From contig CM067075.1 in NCBI GenBank assembly GCA_033980235.1, positions 11,320,292-11,384,291 of the forward strand: a DNA stretch of 64,000 nt, read 5' to 3'. This stretch comes from Diadema setosum (lineage: Eukaryota; Echinodermata; Echinoidea; Diadematoida; Diadematidae). Below are positions 21,652 through 31,904 of the stretch, piece by piece (the stretch's first letter is position 1; each line of letters begins with the position of its first letter). Position numbers and translations under genes: made by a program. The notes under the pieces were generated by a model that saw only the letters and a list, made by a program, of their open reading frames with translations, ran no database searches and was not told the DNA's origin.

Positions 21652-22010
21652 TTCTGTTCAATGAAAAAAACCGTCATGTTTCACTTTTCCTTGAGATTTT
21701 GTAGTGTGTCCACAGACCTTTTCCATCCCTCTCCTTTTCCTTCTCTATTCTTCCCTGCTACTTTTTCCTCGTTCTTCGTTGTCCAGTATCTGTCTGAGTG
21801 CATTTCCTCAAATTTTGTTATTTCTGTGTATTGTGTTATTGTTGTTGTCGTCGTTATGTTTTTTGTGGCCGATTGCATATCTTCCTTTCCATTCAATTTT
21901 CCTGGCACACCTGGCCCCATAGTGTCTGTGCCACAAATGTGATATGTTATATAGTTTATACGATTGCATCCTAAATCCTAGTAAGTATTGTTCATAGTAT
22001 CAAGATCATT

Positions 22011-23080
22011 ATATCAATTAGTAAAATGTACAATAGTATATAGAAGAATTTAAATGAATATGTCTTATTGGTATAACAAATTGGTGCTGTTGTTTTGTTC
22101 CAGTGTTCCACGTTTTACAAGCGTGGCTTTTTTAGTGGAACACTGTTTTCCATCATTGTGATTATTTACTATTTTTGTTGCCATGACAAAGTGCATTGTT
22201 TCTTTTTTACGACATCATTCGTGTATAATATACTTTATATTGTTTCCCTCATATGTATGCAATGTTTGTAGGTTTTTTCTTGAAACTTAACATATACATG
22301 TATTACCTAATGGAGATTCCCTGGGAAATTTCCTGCCAAAAGGTCAAAGCTCAAATGAAAGTGCTATATTTCACTTTTTCCTCAATATCTTGAAGGTGAA
22401 TCAAGATATCAGGAAACTTGGTACATATTTGTGCATGTTCTACCTGACAGTGATTCTCTTGTTGATTATCGGAAAAAATGTCAAGTCCTACCCTCTCAAG
22501 TGTTTTTTTTTTTTCCCTCTTGATACGTAGGAAAGGACATGGAATTCAGTGATAGGGTATAGTCATCACCGTCATTGCATTTGATATATGGGTCGCATGA
22601 AGGTTAATTTTGATGCACACAATGTATAACCTCTAACATTCTTACCTTTTAGGCCTACATGTTTACCTGTGCAATTTTTTTTATTTTAACCTATTACATC
22701 TTTCCACAAAACCAGTTAACATGCTTACTTTTGGAAAAAGCTTCAAGATGATCATCTATACAGATATTAGCTGGTATGCGGTGGAATATTACATTCTTTG
22801 GACCGCCGGGGAGTTACACTATCCCAAGGGAAAACAATCACAACCAGCGAGAATATGACATTTACGATCCTCGCAAACAGTAGCATGTGACGATCTGTCG
22901 ACAAATCTAATAGGCCTATACTCTTTTATGGCTATGACCATATCATTTCTGCTTTGATTTATTGTTGAAAATGACTGATTTTATGTCAGAGACTAAGATT
23001 ATTTCGCTTTATGTGTAACATCTCCTAAATTGTTCACATGACAATTTTTGCATAAATCATTGCCTTATCTCCTTTCTTGA
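22011..23080. other. Spacer with no supported gene
   Basis: AT-rich, many stops. It includes an 11-bp inverted repeat near 22102-22146 and a short stretch (22320-22420) resembling the AGGTCA-type repeat family. No coding signal seen. Confidence 0.5.
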
Positions 23081-23084
23081 CACA

Positions 23085-24017
23085 TTGGTACATCGCGACA
23101 CCGGAGGCCGCTTGACCACTACCGTGTACAGAAAGCCCACGTACACCGATCAGTACCTGGCTTACGACTCACACCATCCGAAGTCTGTGAAGCGCGGGGT
23201 TGTGAAGTGTCTCTGTGAGAGAACTTCACGCATCGTCTCCAAACCCCATTGCACTGCGCCGGAGAAATTTCATGTATCATCAGCGCTCGTTTCGAATGGC
23301 TACCCGATTTCGTTTGTGAACCGCGCCTCCCGGAAAAAGCGCGCCACTTCCGAGGAACCTGCCCGATTTAAGTCTACCGTGGTCCTCCCGTATGTAGACA
23401 GCATCGCTCACACACTCCGGCGACGTTTGGAGAAGCATGACATTCGCGTCGTTTTCAAGTCCGATACCATCCGTAATCAACTGGTCCGCCCAAAGGACCC
23501 CGTTCTCCCCGACAGGCGCGATGGAGTCGTTTACAAGATTCCATGCTCAACCTGTGAGAAGGTCTACATTGGTGAGACTGGTAGACCTGTAGGCGAGCGC
23601 ATGCATGAACATCGCCGAGATGTTCGACTTGGACGCACGGAGAGTTCCGCTGTCGCCGAACATGCATGGTCATCTGAGCACCATCCCAACTGGAAAGTTA
23701 GCTGCATTGCGCAGGACAAGCATTGGTACACGTGCCGTGTCAAGGAAGCGATCCACATCCGTTTACACCCGAATATAATCAACAGGGATAGCGGTATTGA
23801 CATCCCTGACGAATGGATATCGGCCATTCGACGCCACTCGACCAACCGGTTCGAACCGGTTCGAGACAGCACGCCCCCCCCCCCCCCCCCCCCGCCACGG
23901 CAGGGAACAATAGCAGCACCGCGTCCGGTGATTGGCCATTGGCATTGTGGTTGCGTTGTGGTTGGCCAATGGCCAACCACAACGCGGCTCCCGCGCCGGG
24001 AGCACCTCGACCAATAG
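23085..24017 (+). pseudogene. Penelope-like RT thumb and GIY-YIG endonuclease
   Basis: A 310-codon open frame. Residues 1-60 are the conserved end of a Penelope RT (TTTVYRKPTYTDQYLAYDS, HHPKSVKRGVV). Residues 140-245 are a GIY-YIG nuclease: DGVVYKIPCSTCEKVYIGET, then GRPVGERMHEHRRDV, HAWSSEH and RVKEAIHIR, with the CxxC pair typical of these elements. The last ~45 codons, after the C run at about 23874, are probably 3' non-coding. The catalytic RT motifs are absent, so it cannot reverse transcribe. Codons here are GC-rich compared with the AT-rich LINEs on its left, which supports a separate origin. Confidence 0.85.
23953..23985. repeat. 33-bp near-perfect palindrome with CCAAT motifs
   Basis: gcgttgtggttggcca (23953-23968) is followed by one base and then its exact reverse complement (23970-23985). 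Around it lie CCAAT-type motifs (attggccatt near 23931, gaccaatag near 24009, ggtcaatgg near 24033) and a tatataa at about 24113. The palindrome could form a cruciform or bind a dimeric factor; either is inference. Confidence 0.8.
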
Positions 24018-24110
24018 CAGGCCAGCGGCACCGGTCAATGGCAGTCCAGCTCACGCCTCGGTAGAGGAGGACATAATAGCGCGCGCCCGGTCGCCCCGGG
24101 CCTCCTTCGC

Positions 24111-24120
24111 GGCTATATAA
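24111..24120 (+). promoter_or_regulatory. Possible TATA-containing promoter of the Penelope-like element
   Basis: ggctatataacc lies in a GC-rich stretch downstream of three CCAAT-type motifs and upstream of the ribozyme-like motif. Spacing is compatible with a polymerase II promoter in the element's terminal repeat. No transcript evidence is available here. Confidence 0.35.
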
Positions 24121-24150
24121 CCCGCGCGCAGCAAAGTCTATGCTCATTGC

Positions 24151-24186
24151 CTGACGAAGACTAGCAGTTTTAGCAGTCGAAACGTC
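24151..24186 (+). ncRNA. Hammerhead-ribozyme-like core motif
   Basis: The sequence has CTGACGA (24151-24157), a short self-complementary segment (GACT...AGTC, 24159-24178) that can form stem II, then GAAAC (24179-24183) and GTC (24184-24186). These match the conserved core order of type I hammerhead ribozymes, which are known in Penelope-like terminal repeats. Stem III would be very short, as in those elements. Stem I pairing was not verified. Confidence 0.5.
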
Positions 24187-24240
24187 GCAACCTCTCAACG
24201 TTTGCACATCGTGAGACAGCTGATTACTTTCTTCATTCAT

Positions 24241-24479
24241 TCTTCACCACGATGAACCTCTTCCAATCTATTAAAAAGAACGGACTCCAGCTTTAATCTC
24301 AAGGTGTGCATATACAAAATCTGAGTCCGATTTCGGTTGAGCTGAACAGGCTGAACTGAACAAAACTGAACTATGATAAAGCCATATTTTTTATGTATCA
24401 TATCACCATTTATAAAAGATTTTAAATGTCGGTATCCATTTTTAATATTTGTCTTATTTTTGTGTTTTGTTTCTTTCAG
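24241..24479 (+). other. Presumed intron 5' of the GPCR coding exon
   Basis: AT-rich, ending in a T-rich tract and ...tttctttcag at 24470-24479, a strong splice acceptor. This suggests an upstream untranslated exon. The donor was not identified. Confidence 0.5.
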
Positions 24480-24576
24480 GTCTGTAGCAGTCATATCTCA
24501 CGGATAGGGGACCATCTAAAGTTGATCACTACACACTAAGATACAATCAGCTGACAGCAATCTTCTATTGTTAGGA

Positions 24577-25686
24577 ATGTCTTCTGCCGATCTCTCCACC
24601 TTCGCACCGGTCCAAACCACGACCAGCGGCGTTCACGAAGCCATGAATGGTTCCAACAACGATTGGGTGCGGACCCCAATGGATTGGCAGTGGTGGCGGA
24701 TCATCACGCTTCTACTCTCATTGGTCGGGATAGTGGGAAACCTTCTGGTAATGTTGGTTCTCTTTCGTCCAAGACGCTCTCGCTCTTCCACAGATACCTT
24801 GATCGCCGGGCTGGCCGTCGCTGACTTCTTCACATCCATCTTCATCTGCCCACTACCAGAATTCGAGAGGGTACCGAGTACGCTTGGCGCTCAGTTCTAC
24901 TGTCGCATCATATTCTCCCATATCTTCATGTGGACTTCCATCTGCGCTTCCATATTCACCCTCACGACCATCTCTGTCGAAAGGCTGCTGGCAGTGCGCT
25001 TTCCGTTCACCTTCAAGCGGCTCTTTACGGACCAGCACACCAAATTGACCCTTGTCCTCATCTGGCTCTTCGCAGGACTCATCAACACTGCGAGCACCTA
25101 CGTCACTTTCATCCGTGACAACAAATGCGTTGTGGAATTTTCGACGCCGCAATTTCAGCAATTCATCGGCGTCTTCTTCTTCTTGGTTGAGTACCTACTC
25201 CCAGTAGTGGCCATGATAACCGCGCACGTTCTCACCATACGCAGCCTGAACAACCGCGCGCAGGCATTGACTACGGGAAAAAATCGCAGGAAGCCAGATC
25301 TCAAGCTACTCGAGGCGCGTCGCCGCGTGGTGAAAATGCTATTCCTCGTGCTCGTCACGTTCATCATCTGCTGGACCCCCGATCAATTTGGTTTCCTTGC
25401 CTTCAGTGTGGGCATCGTAGACTTTTCTCATCTTAACAGTCCCCTCTATCACACGTTCGTGGTGCTGGCCTTCGTCAATTCCTGCGCGAATCCGTTTATT
25501 TACGCGGCGAGGAATGTGAACTTTCGGACTGCGCTCAAGGAGCTCTTTAGATTACCAGGTCAAGACGGGATTAAATCCAAAGCAGTGTTCACCGTGCCTG
25601 ATGACAGCAGCAAAACATCTACTGAAATGTTAGACAAGTCGGACACTGGAGCCAGCAGCATGGATGAGCTAGATGACCCCGCTTAA
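24577..25686 (+). CDS. Class A (rhodopsin-like) G protein-coupled receptor, intronless CDS
   Basis: The ATG at 24577 gives 369 residues; a longer frame from 24568 would need a TTG start. Seven hydrophobic segments are visible. Diagnostic positions: GN in TM1 (Asn55), LAVAD in TM2 (Asp83), Cys109 and Cys184 for the extracellular disulfide, ERL at 135-137 in place of DRY, Trp163 in TM4, Pro209 in TM5, CWTP (265-268) in TM6 and NPFIY (305-309) in TM7. Asn24 lies in an N-G-S glycosylation site. The tail is Ser/Thr/Asp-rich. It acts at the plasma membrane through heterotrimeric G proteins. The overall look is of a peptide-type receptor, but the ligand cannot be told. An acceptor site at 24479 suggests a spliced 5' UTR. 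Confidence 0.93.
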   Translation: MSSADLSTFAPVQTTTSGVHEAMNGSNNDWVRTPMDWQWWRIITLLLSLVGIVGNLLVMLVLFRPRRSRSSTDTLIAGLAVADFFTSIFICPLPEFERVPSTLGAQFYCRIIFSHIFMWTSICASIFTLTTISVERLLAVRFPFTFKRLFTDQHTKLTLVLIWLFAGLINTASTYVTFIRDNKCVVEFSTPQFQQFIGVFFFLVEYLLPVVAMITAHVLTIRSLNNRAQALTTGKNRRKPDLKLLEARRRVVKMLFLVLVTFIICWTPDQFGFLAFSVGIVDFSHLNSPLYHTFVVLAFVNSCANPFIYAARNVNFRTALKELFRLPGQDGIKSKAVFTVPDDSSKTSTEMLDKSDTGASSMDELDDPA

Positions 25687-25885
25687 TTATCACAGAAAAT
25701 CAGTTTACTTTTGGTCCAGAACACATCCGTGAAACAGTGACAAATCGTGTTCAGAGACTCTCCGAACAATTTTGATTCTCGAAAAGAATATTATGATAGA
25801 TATCAGGCAGCACAGATGGTGCGCGCTCCTTTACGAATAGCGTGAAATGCAAAATGGTGTAAAATGCGATTTCCCTGAAAACCGA

Positions 25886-25891
25886 AATAAA
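25886..25891 (+). promoter_or_regulatory. Polyadenylation signal of the GPCR gene
   Basis: AATAAA lies 200 bases after the GPCR stop codon, in AT-rich sequence. It is the first canonical signal downstream. Confidence 0.5.
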
Positions 25892-26121
25892 GATTCACCT
25901 CTTTGTATAAAGACTACAAATCCACATGTAACTTGACTTTTGAAGTTTATTGCCGTGCAACGTGTTGCAAAGTTGATTACAAGTTTATTCGATTTTCAAC
26001 GGAATGACGTGGAACTGATAGGACGTGTCCTCTTGAGCTCCCGCTCCCAATAACTCATCTCAACTTAACACTCAGATGAAAGTTGTAAGCTCACGTTTTC
26101 CCCATCCTAAGCAAAGAAAGG

Positions 26122-27238
26122 ATGTCTAACTCAGCAGTGAGACCCAAAATTCCAGCCGTGAAATCTACCAGAATGTCAACCAGAAATAAATCTACAAGAG
26201 ACCAGAAAACAGCAAATGAAAGTTGTGAGGCTGACTCGGATCAGGAACATGACGACGCTACGTCAAGCACTGCGGGGAGCCCCTCCCACCCTGTGGGAGA
26301 CCGTGCGCCGGCTGCTGAACATTCGGACCAGGCTGACACCACTGCTACCATATTGGAGACATTGCTGAAATGATTTCTGAACTAAAACAGGCAAACGAAG
26401 CTAATAATCGCCAATTGCTGACACCACTGCTACCATTGGAGACATTGCTGAAATGATTTCTGAACTAAAACAGACAAACGAAGCTAATAATCGCCAACTC
26501 AACTCAAAGATAGACCTACTTATGAGCGACGTGGCCTCCTTAAAGATGGACCACATGACCACCAAGAAAACCGTTTCTGATCTCGTGAGATAGAGTCTAC
26601 AAAAATGCCGAACATACTAAAAGAAATCGAAAAGGCCAAAAGTGAGCTAAATGAAAAACTTTTGCTATTTGAGATCCACGAACGCAAACTCAACCTACTG
26701 CTGTACGGGGTGCCAAAGGAATCCAACGAAAATGTCCTGAAAGTGTGCGCGGAGGTCTTCGCCATGCTGCTCAACATATCCCCAGAGGAAGCGGCCCGAA
26801 TCCCCGTAATCAAAGCACATCGTCTTCCCCGGAGACAACAAGCCCGAGGACCCAACGACTACCAATCCCAAACATCGCCCGGTGTTGGTGTTGCGAATCC
26901 CAACCCGATTATCGTCAGATTTGAGCGAATGTGCGACCGTGAGCGTGTCCTGCATGCATCCCAGCGTGAACGTCCAGGCCCTTGGCCACCGCAGGCTGCT
27001 GAAATGTCCAACGCCAACGCAGCATCGAGCCCTCAAGCGCGTATACCAGTCAGGACCGACCTACCGGCATCGATGAAGAGAGAGCGCTGAAGGCTGGCAG
27101 CTACCGCCTACCGTCTCAGAAAGGAACAAAAGCTGGCTACTAGAATCATAGTCAATGGAATTAGAGTAATTCTGCAAACGAGAAAGCCAAATGAAAATGC
27201 TGCAACTCCGTCGCCTTGGAAAGCCTGGAATGACTGAG
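26122..27238 (+). pseudogene. LINE ORF1-like protein (coiled coil + L1-type RNA-binding domain), broken
   Basis: From the ATG at 26122 the frame encodes a charged N-terminus. It is broken near 26373 by an ~80-bp tandem duplication. Coiled-coil sequence follows (26490-26640), then the conserved RRM/C-terminal region at 26605-27090 (RKLNLLLYGVPKESNENV, NPIIVRFERMCDRERVLHAS). The true C-terminus continues in another frame to about 27238 (RKEQKLATRIIVNGIRVILQ). This is the layout of L1-type ORF1 proteins, which bind and chaperone LINE RNA. No ORF2 follows. It is a remnant lying right behind the GPCR gene. Confidence 0.75.
26330..26496 (+). repeat. ~80-bp tandem duplication inside the ORF1 remnant
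   Basis: The segment gctgacaccactgctacca ... aataatcgccaa (26330-26414) is repeated at 26417-26496, differing by a two-base deletion (ta) and single substitutions. It shifts the reading frame. Confidence 0.85.
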
Positions 27239-28260
27239 AGACGCCTGTGCTAAAGTAAGAATTTGTCAACTTATAGCTGTATAGTTTAGGCTTTAAAACT
27301 TTGTCATGAGATTTTGATACTTGGAAAAGCTCGACTTTGATTGATTATGTTCCTGTAATATCGGAATAACAGTCGTCATGGCTGGTATCATGTTAACGGT
27401 TGACACGGATGAACGGATGGTATATATGGAAACTTAATTTTGATCATTATTCTGTGATATTAGAATACTAGTCGTCATGTATGATATATTGTCATCTTAA
27501 AGTTTGAACAATGCTCATATAAAAGGTAGAGAACACTCGACTTTAGTCGGTCAGGCCTATATTTCTGCAATATTAGAACAACAGTTCATTAGAACAAGCT
27601 ATAGCTTACTGGAAGTACGTTCCATTAGCATTCACGTTTAGATTCAAGCTTTCATAGATTGACCACCGTGTTCTATCTTTATGTTGGCAACATTTTCTTG
27701 TGCATCCTATAGGTGGATATCATGTATTATCTTATTTTGTTATATATTAGATTTATTTTTTTTCACTGAGAAATATGGAAATGAATTGAAATTGAAATTA
27801 TCAAAGAAATTGAACGTCGCAACTCAAATACAAAGTGAAATCTCCCTGTATCAGGCATAATAATAGTAACTCTCAATGATACTAAAAGTGAGAATGTCAC
27901 TGGACGAGGTAAAACGTCTGTCAGGCATTTCGAAGAAACAGTAGAAGCTCTACCAAGAGATACAACAGCCAACAATGAAAGTGATGATCTAGCACAGAGA
28001 TACGACACCCAACAATGGAAGTGATTTTTTTTTTCTGTGAAGGGACAACACTTTTCGTAGCAGTACACTAGTATTCGGCATTGCAGAGCCGAGTTGCGAA
28101 AGTGAAAGTGCGATGTTTTTTCCACAACTATAGCCCACCATAAATATATATCATAATCGCTATAGCTGTTCGCAGAGTCTTTTTAGAGGTATGATATACA
28201 ACTATGTTATTGTAACGCGAAACCCTCCAAACCGGTATGCTGCCACCACGTGTCAAGAGA
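27239..28260. other. AT-rich spacer, diverged tandem-like segments
   Basis: No gene supported. Between about 27330 and 27620 three diverged copies of a ~110-bp unit can be discerned (landmarks: ggaataacagtcgtcatg, agaatactagtcgtcatg, agaacaacagttcattag). Confidence 0.45.
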
Positions 28261-28269
28261 GGGACACGA

Positions 28270-28746
28270 CCTCATTAAAGGGCTCACACCTGTAAATAAA
28301 ATGGACTGTCCCAGACCCCTTCACAAATTCGTACCAAAGATACCAAAATAAATGAAGAAAAACTAATTAAAAATCAATGATGTAGTTTGGCAAAAAACTG
28401 AATAGTTGTAGATATTGAGTATGAATTAATCTACAAACTTCATTTGGGTTGGAAAATGAAAGCTTTTATGATGGAATTTGAGGGGACTATATTTCATTGG
28501 GTACGTGTACGGAAAATAGGTAATTTTTTGAGTGACAAGAACTCGTAGTCTGGCTTTGCGGACCCTTGGGCAGAATTTGAGCAGAAGAACCCACCCTGGA
28601 AATTTGATGGATAAAAGGGTATATCTCACTTATCCAGGTTAGTGAAGATGAAACACCTCATTTCTCCCAGCTATTTTACAGAATTTTTTGAAATTTGAAT
28701 TTTAACACGTCTCCATGGGGAATTATTTACCCGTGTGAGCCCTAAA
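28270..28746. mobile_element. MITE-like element with ~20-bp inverted ends
   Basis: agggctcacacctgtaaata near 28278 is matched in reverse complement by tatttacccgtgtgagccct near 28725-28744, with one mismatch; weaker complementarity continues outward (cctcatt / aatggtctcatt). The inside has no coding region. The size and ends fit a non-autonomous DNA transposon. Confidence 0.65.
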
Positions 28747-29570
28747 TGGTCTCATTGCCATGTGTACATAGAATAACGTGGGCGGGAGAAGTGTCTATAT
28801 AGTGTCAGGACCTACGCACTTATGACTACAACAACCTCCACACCGCCTACTCCAATTATCCACACAACCACATCACCACTTACCTAATAACCCTATACGT
28901 TTCGCGTGTAGCGTGTTCAGTTTATCATGCTGCCGAGCTTCGATGCTGGGTAAGTAGCTCGCAGTCCACGAACTATTATTTCCAAACTACCTATTAAATA
29001 GATGTTAGGTATTCACTGCCACAATCCACACACTCAGTTAGATACTTGAAACCACGCGGCAACTCTATGATGACTTTGCTCTAGACTTCACTTTAAAATA
29101 CTAGCATCCATGTGTAATTCTCGAGTGTATGAGGGTAGGTATGATTGTCATGCCTACAATATGTCATTTTGTTCATGGATAAGCATAGCCTACATAGACC
29201 TGTGTGTGTAAAAGTACAATGCTTCTCTTTCTATGAATGGACACTTAATATGCAAATAATCATCGGGACTTGCCGACTGACCAATGACGGCCCAGAGAAG
29301 TTTACCTCATAAAGTAAACCAGCTTTAAAGAAAACTCTTCTTGTTAAAATTCACATACGTTATCCAGCAAATCTATCACACTATTCCATGCAAAAATCGT
29401 TAAACTATGTGTATACCTTAATCCATACTCATCTCTCTGACAATTAAAATATTATAGAGTAAAACGAGTGGATCAAGAGAACCGCCGGAAACTACCACTT
29501 TGTTTATGCAAATGAGCTTTGATCCTCTTCATCATTAAAATATTTGGTGATGCACACCGCATCCCACTCT
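28747..29570. other. Spacer with no supported gene
   Basis: AT-rich sequence without recognisable coding, RNA or repeat structure apart from short simple runs. Confidence 0.4.
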
Positions 29571-29589
29571 CAATTGTAATCTACAGCTC

Positions 29590-29840
29590 ACGAGACATAC
29601 AGCCCATTAGTTCGACACTAAGCTAACAAGGCCCACGAGACCGACACATTAAGCCCCGTGTTTTACACGTGTTTTATCTGTCGAACTCGTGGGCTGTTTT
29701 TACCTATCAGTGTCGAACTCATGGGTTTTATTTGCCTAGTGTCGAACTCGTGGGCTGTATGACTCATGGACCTGTTTTCAATGTCGAACTCGTGAGCTGT
29801 ATGACTCGTGGGTGTCGGTCTAGTGGGATGACCCCAAAAA
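29590..29840 (+). repeat. Tandem GTCGGTCTCGTGGGCTGTATGACTC-type repeat, locus 1
   Basis: Degenerate units of gtcgaactcgtgggctgt with spacers such as tttgcctagt recur at about 29681-29830, ending in tgtcggtctagtgggatgac. The same array type is at 39195-39435 (+) and a short one at 33275-33335 (reverse). The left part (29590-29640) carries reverse-oriented units (ggcccacgagaccgacac), so the locus is partly inverted. Confidence 0.8.
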
Positions 29841-30029
29841 TTCTACGTCGTGATATCTTTCAGTCCTAGAGCAGCTTACGTAATGGTATTTTATTTGTAA
29901 GGCATTATTATCCGTTTGAGGAGCAATCATGACCCACGCAATTATCAGAATTTTACAATCGTGTTGCACTTGGAAGAATTTCACCTGCATGTCATTGATG
30001 TCGATTTTGTCATAATTTTAGCTTGTTGA

Positions 30030-31240
30030 ATTGTATTATAATTGCAGTCCTTGGCTACCGAAATTATTAGATGCTAGTGATAAATCTTGGAAATGTGTAA
30101 ATTTTGGTTACATAAAATTGGAGGGGTTTATCTTGGTCTACATTATAATAATCACGTTCAGCTGCAGATATGATGTTATTGTGTAAAAGATATAAATAAC
30201 CGTTATGTTATTTTGATCTTCTTTCTACATGGGCAAAAGTGCATTACACAAATATATTGCAGGTAAATGATATACCATTATTTGGAATATTACGAACATC
30301 AAGTGTATGAATGAAGTTTTATTTAATAAAGAGTGGGTTGAAAAAGGTATTATTTATGTTAAACAGTTGATAGAAAATGAATCATGGAAAAATCATGAAC
30401 AAATACATGAAATAATGAATGTGAATTTTTTGTTCATATCGTTTCAATACGAAAGAATTAAAATAGCATTGCCACAAGTGTGGTTTGATTATTTGTGTAA
30501 AAGGCAATGTACCCGAGATCTTACGTTTAATAAAGAATTGTTTCAGATAAATACTGGGGATATAATTGAATTGATAGCTTTAAAAACAAAACAGTTTTAT
30601 TTGTTGTTGCTGGATGAAAAGAAATCTAAGTTAAGTGTGATATATTTTTGGACAAAAACATTGCATATACCTCCAAAATTTGATTGGAAAGTGTTGTTTA
30701 ATTTCAAGTTTGGAAAGTTATTTAATAATAAGACAAAGCAATACAGTTTTAAGTTATTACATAGAATATTACCATTTAAAGAAAATTTAGTAATATGGAA
30801 AAATTACGTCTGATATGATTTGTAAGAAATGCAGCGAGGCTGAATCTATTTGGCATGTTATGTTATATTGCCCAGATACAAAGTTATATTGGGAAAAAAT
30901 ATCAAATTTTATATGCGATTATTTCCATATTGATATCACTGTTAATGAGCGAATGATATTAACAGGATTTAATGTAAGAGATAAATCTTTGATGCTGTTA
31001 AATTTGATATTAGTTTTTGCCCAATATACGATTTTTCGTTTGTATATACTTAGCAATTATACAACAAAAGCAACGAATGTTCACGCACTATTGACAGATT
31101 TTAGAATGGAGCTCATTATGAATTTGAAATTTTTGGTTTAAAAAATACTTGATTTCACGAAAAGGCAACTTTGTGAATTAGAGCAGAAAATGGATCATAA
31201 AAATTATTTTTGATTACCTGTGGATGCAAAAATTAATATG
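30030..31240 (+). mobile_element. 5'-truncated L1/Tx1-type LINE fragment
   Basis: Only the C-terminal part of a LINE ORF2 is present, in frames at 30307-31141. Upstream sequence (30030-30300) reads as damaged ORF2. RT catalytic motifs are absent. Confidence 0.65.
30307..31141 (+). pseudogene. LINE ORF2 C-terminal domain (L1/Tx1-type)
   Basis: Two adjoining frames (30307-30813 and 30815-31141, separated by a one-base shift) encode KQYSFKLLHRILPFKENLVI followed by CKKCSEAESIWHVMLYCPDT, the Cys-Cys-His-Cys motif at the C-terminus of L1/Tx1-type ORF2. The remaining ~80 residues are hydrophobic/helical, as in that family. It is a fossil fragment. Confidence 0.75.
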
Positions 31241-31825
31241 CTGAGGTAATGTTACATTCAGAGAATATGTTGGATATAATTTATTTGAAGTATACTTTCA
31301 CCAGAGGAATCGAAATTTATGTGATGATATGATGATTTTGACAAGTAATTGTTCGCACCCTTATTTTCTTTGTTCGTACCTCCTGCTCTCTTTATGTCTT
31401 TGTGAACTTTTTTAGATATTTGAAATGAAATAAAGTCCCTCGAAGGAGGATAAAGAAAACAATATTGCAGTCCACATTTAATCAATCATTATATCCCTGG
31501 GGATGCAGGAATGATTCCCCATGAACTCACCTAGTCACTTGGCCTTGATACAATTTTTTCTTCTTTTTATTCTGCAATGATTACGTTTCGTCAACATTTT
31601 TGTACCTTTCGTATATGCCATTGCTATTCCTTCCTTCCGGGAAGCTCTAGTCTGCAACTTTTTGCGGTCAACCATCACTTCAAACGGAAATTCAAGTGAC
31701 TCATATCATACACCAGGATCTCAGCCCTGTCGGTGCCAGTCCGACGACGGTTGGAACAATGTCTCGGCACTGAAGTGAGCTGCGTCACCATGTTCTTATC
31801 ATTTTGATAAAATTCACATAGGTCT
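31142..31825. other. Spacer with no supported gene
   Basis: AT-rich; a gaaatgaaataaagt segment near 31421-31435 resembles a LINE 3' end. No coding sequence seen. Confidence 0.4.
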
Positions 31826-31826
31826 A

Positions 31827-31862
<36 letters not shown>
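31826..31862. repeat. (CA)n microsatellite
   Basis: cacacatacacacaca... about 37 bp, nearly pure CA. Confidence 0.95.
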
Positions 31863-31865
<3 letters not shown>

Positions 31866-31904
31866 TCCAAAAATAGAACAGAACTCAAGCTCATTCTGTC
31901 AATT

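Larger units (their letters stand above)
18536..22010 (+). mobile_element. LINE (CR1/L2-like), nearly full ORF2
   Basis: The element contains an apurinic-type endonuclease and an RT in the usual order, followed by a T-rich 3' UTR with an 11-bp inverted repeat (cagtgttccac/gtggaacactg) at about 22102-22146 shortly after or within its end. Two frameshifts (about 18700 and 19885) and two in-frame TGA codons interrupt it. Exact ends were not determined. Confidence 0.8.
23081..24240 (+). mobile_element. Penelope-like element, 5'-truncated
   Basis: The RT palm is missing; the sequence starts at the end of RT (GGRLTTTVYRKPTYTDQYL) and continues into a GIY-YIG endonuclease, then a C run, a palindromic GC-rich segment and a hammerhead-like motif. 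This order fits the 3' part of a Penelope-like element, including its terminal repeat region. The right boundary is approximate. Confidence 0.8.

Noticed and set aside
23564..24240. Several overlapping ORFs on the minus strand opposite the Penelope-like frame
   Set aside because: GC-rich shadows; the plus strand has recognisable RT-end and GIY-YIG motifs.
24568..24576. TTG start three codons upstream of the GPCR ATG
   Set aside because: A TTG start is unlikely in an animal nuclear gene; the ATG at 24577 is next and fits the family.
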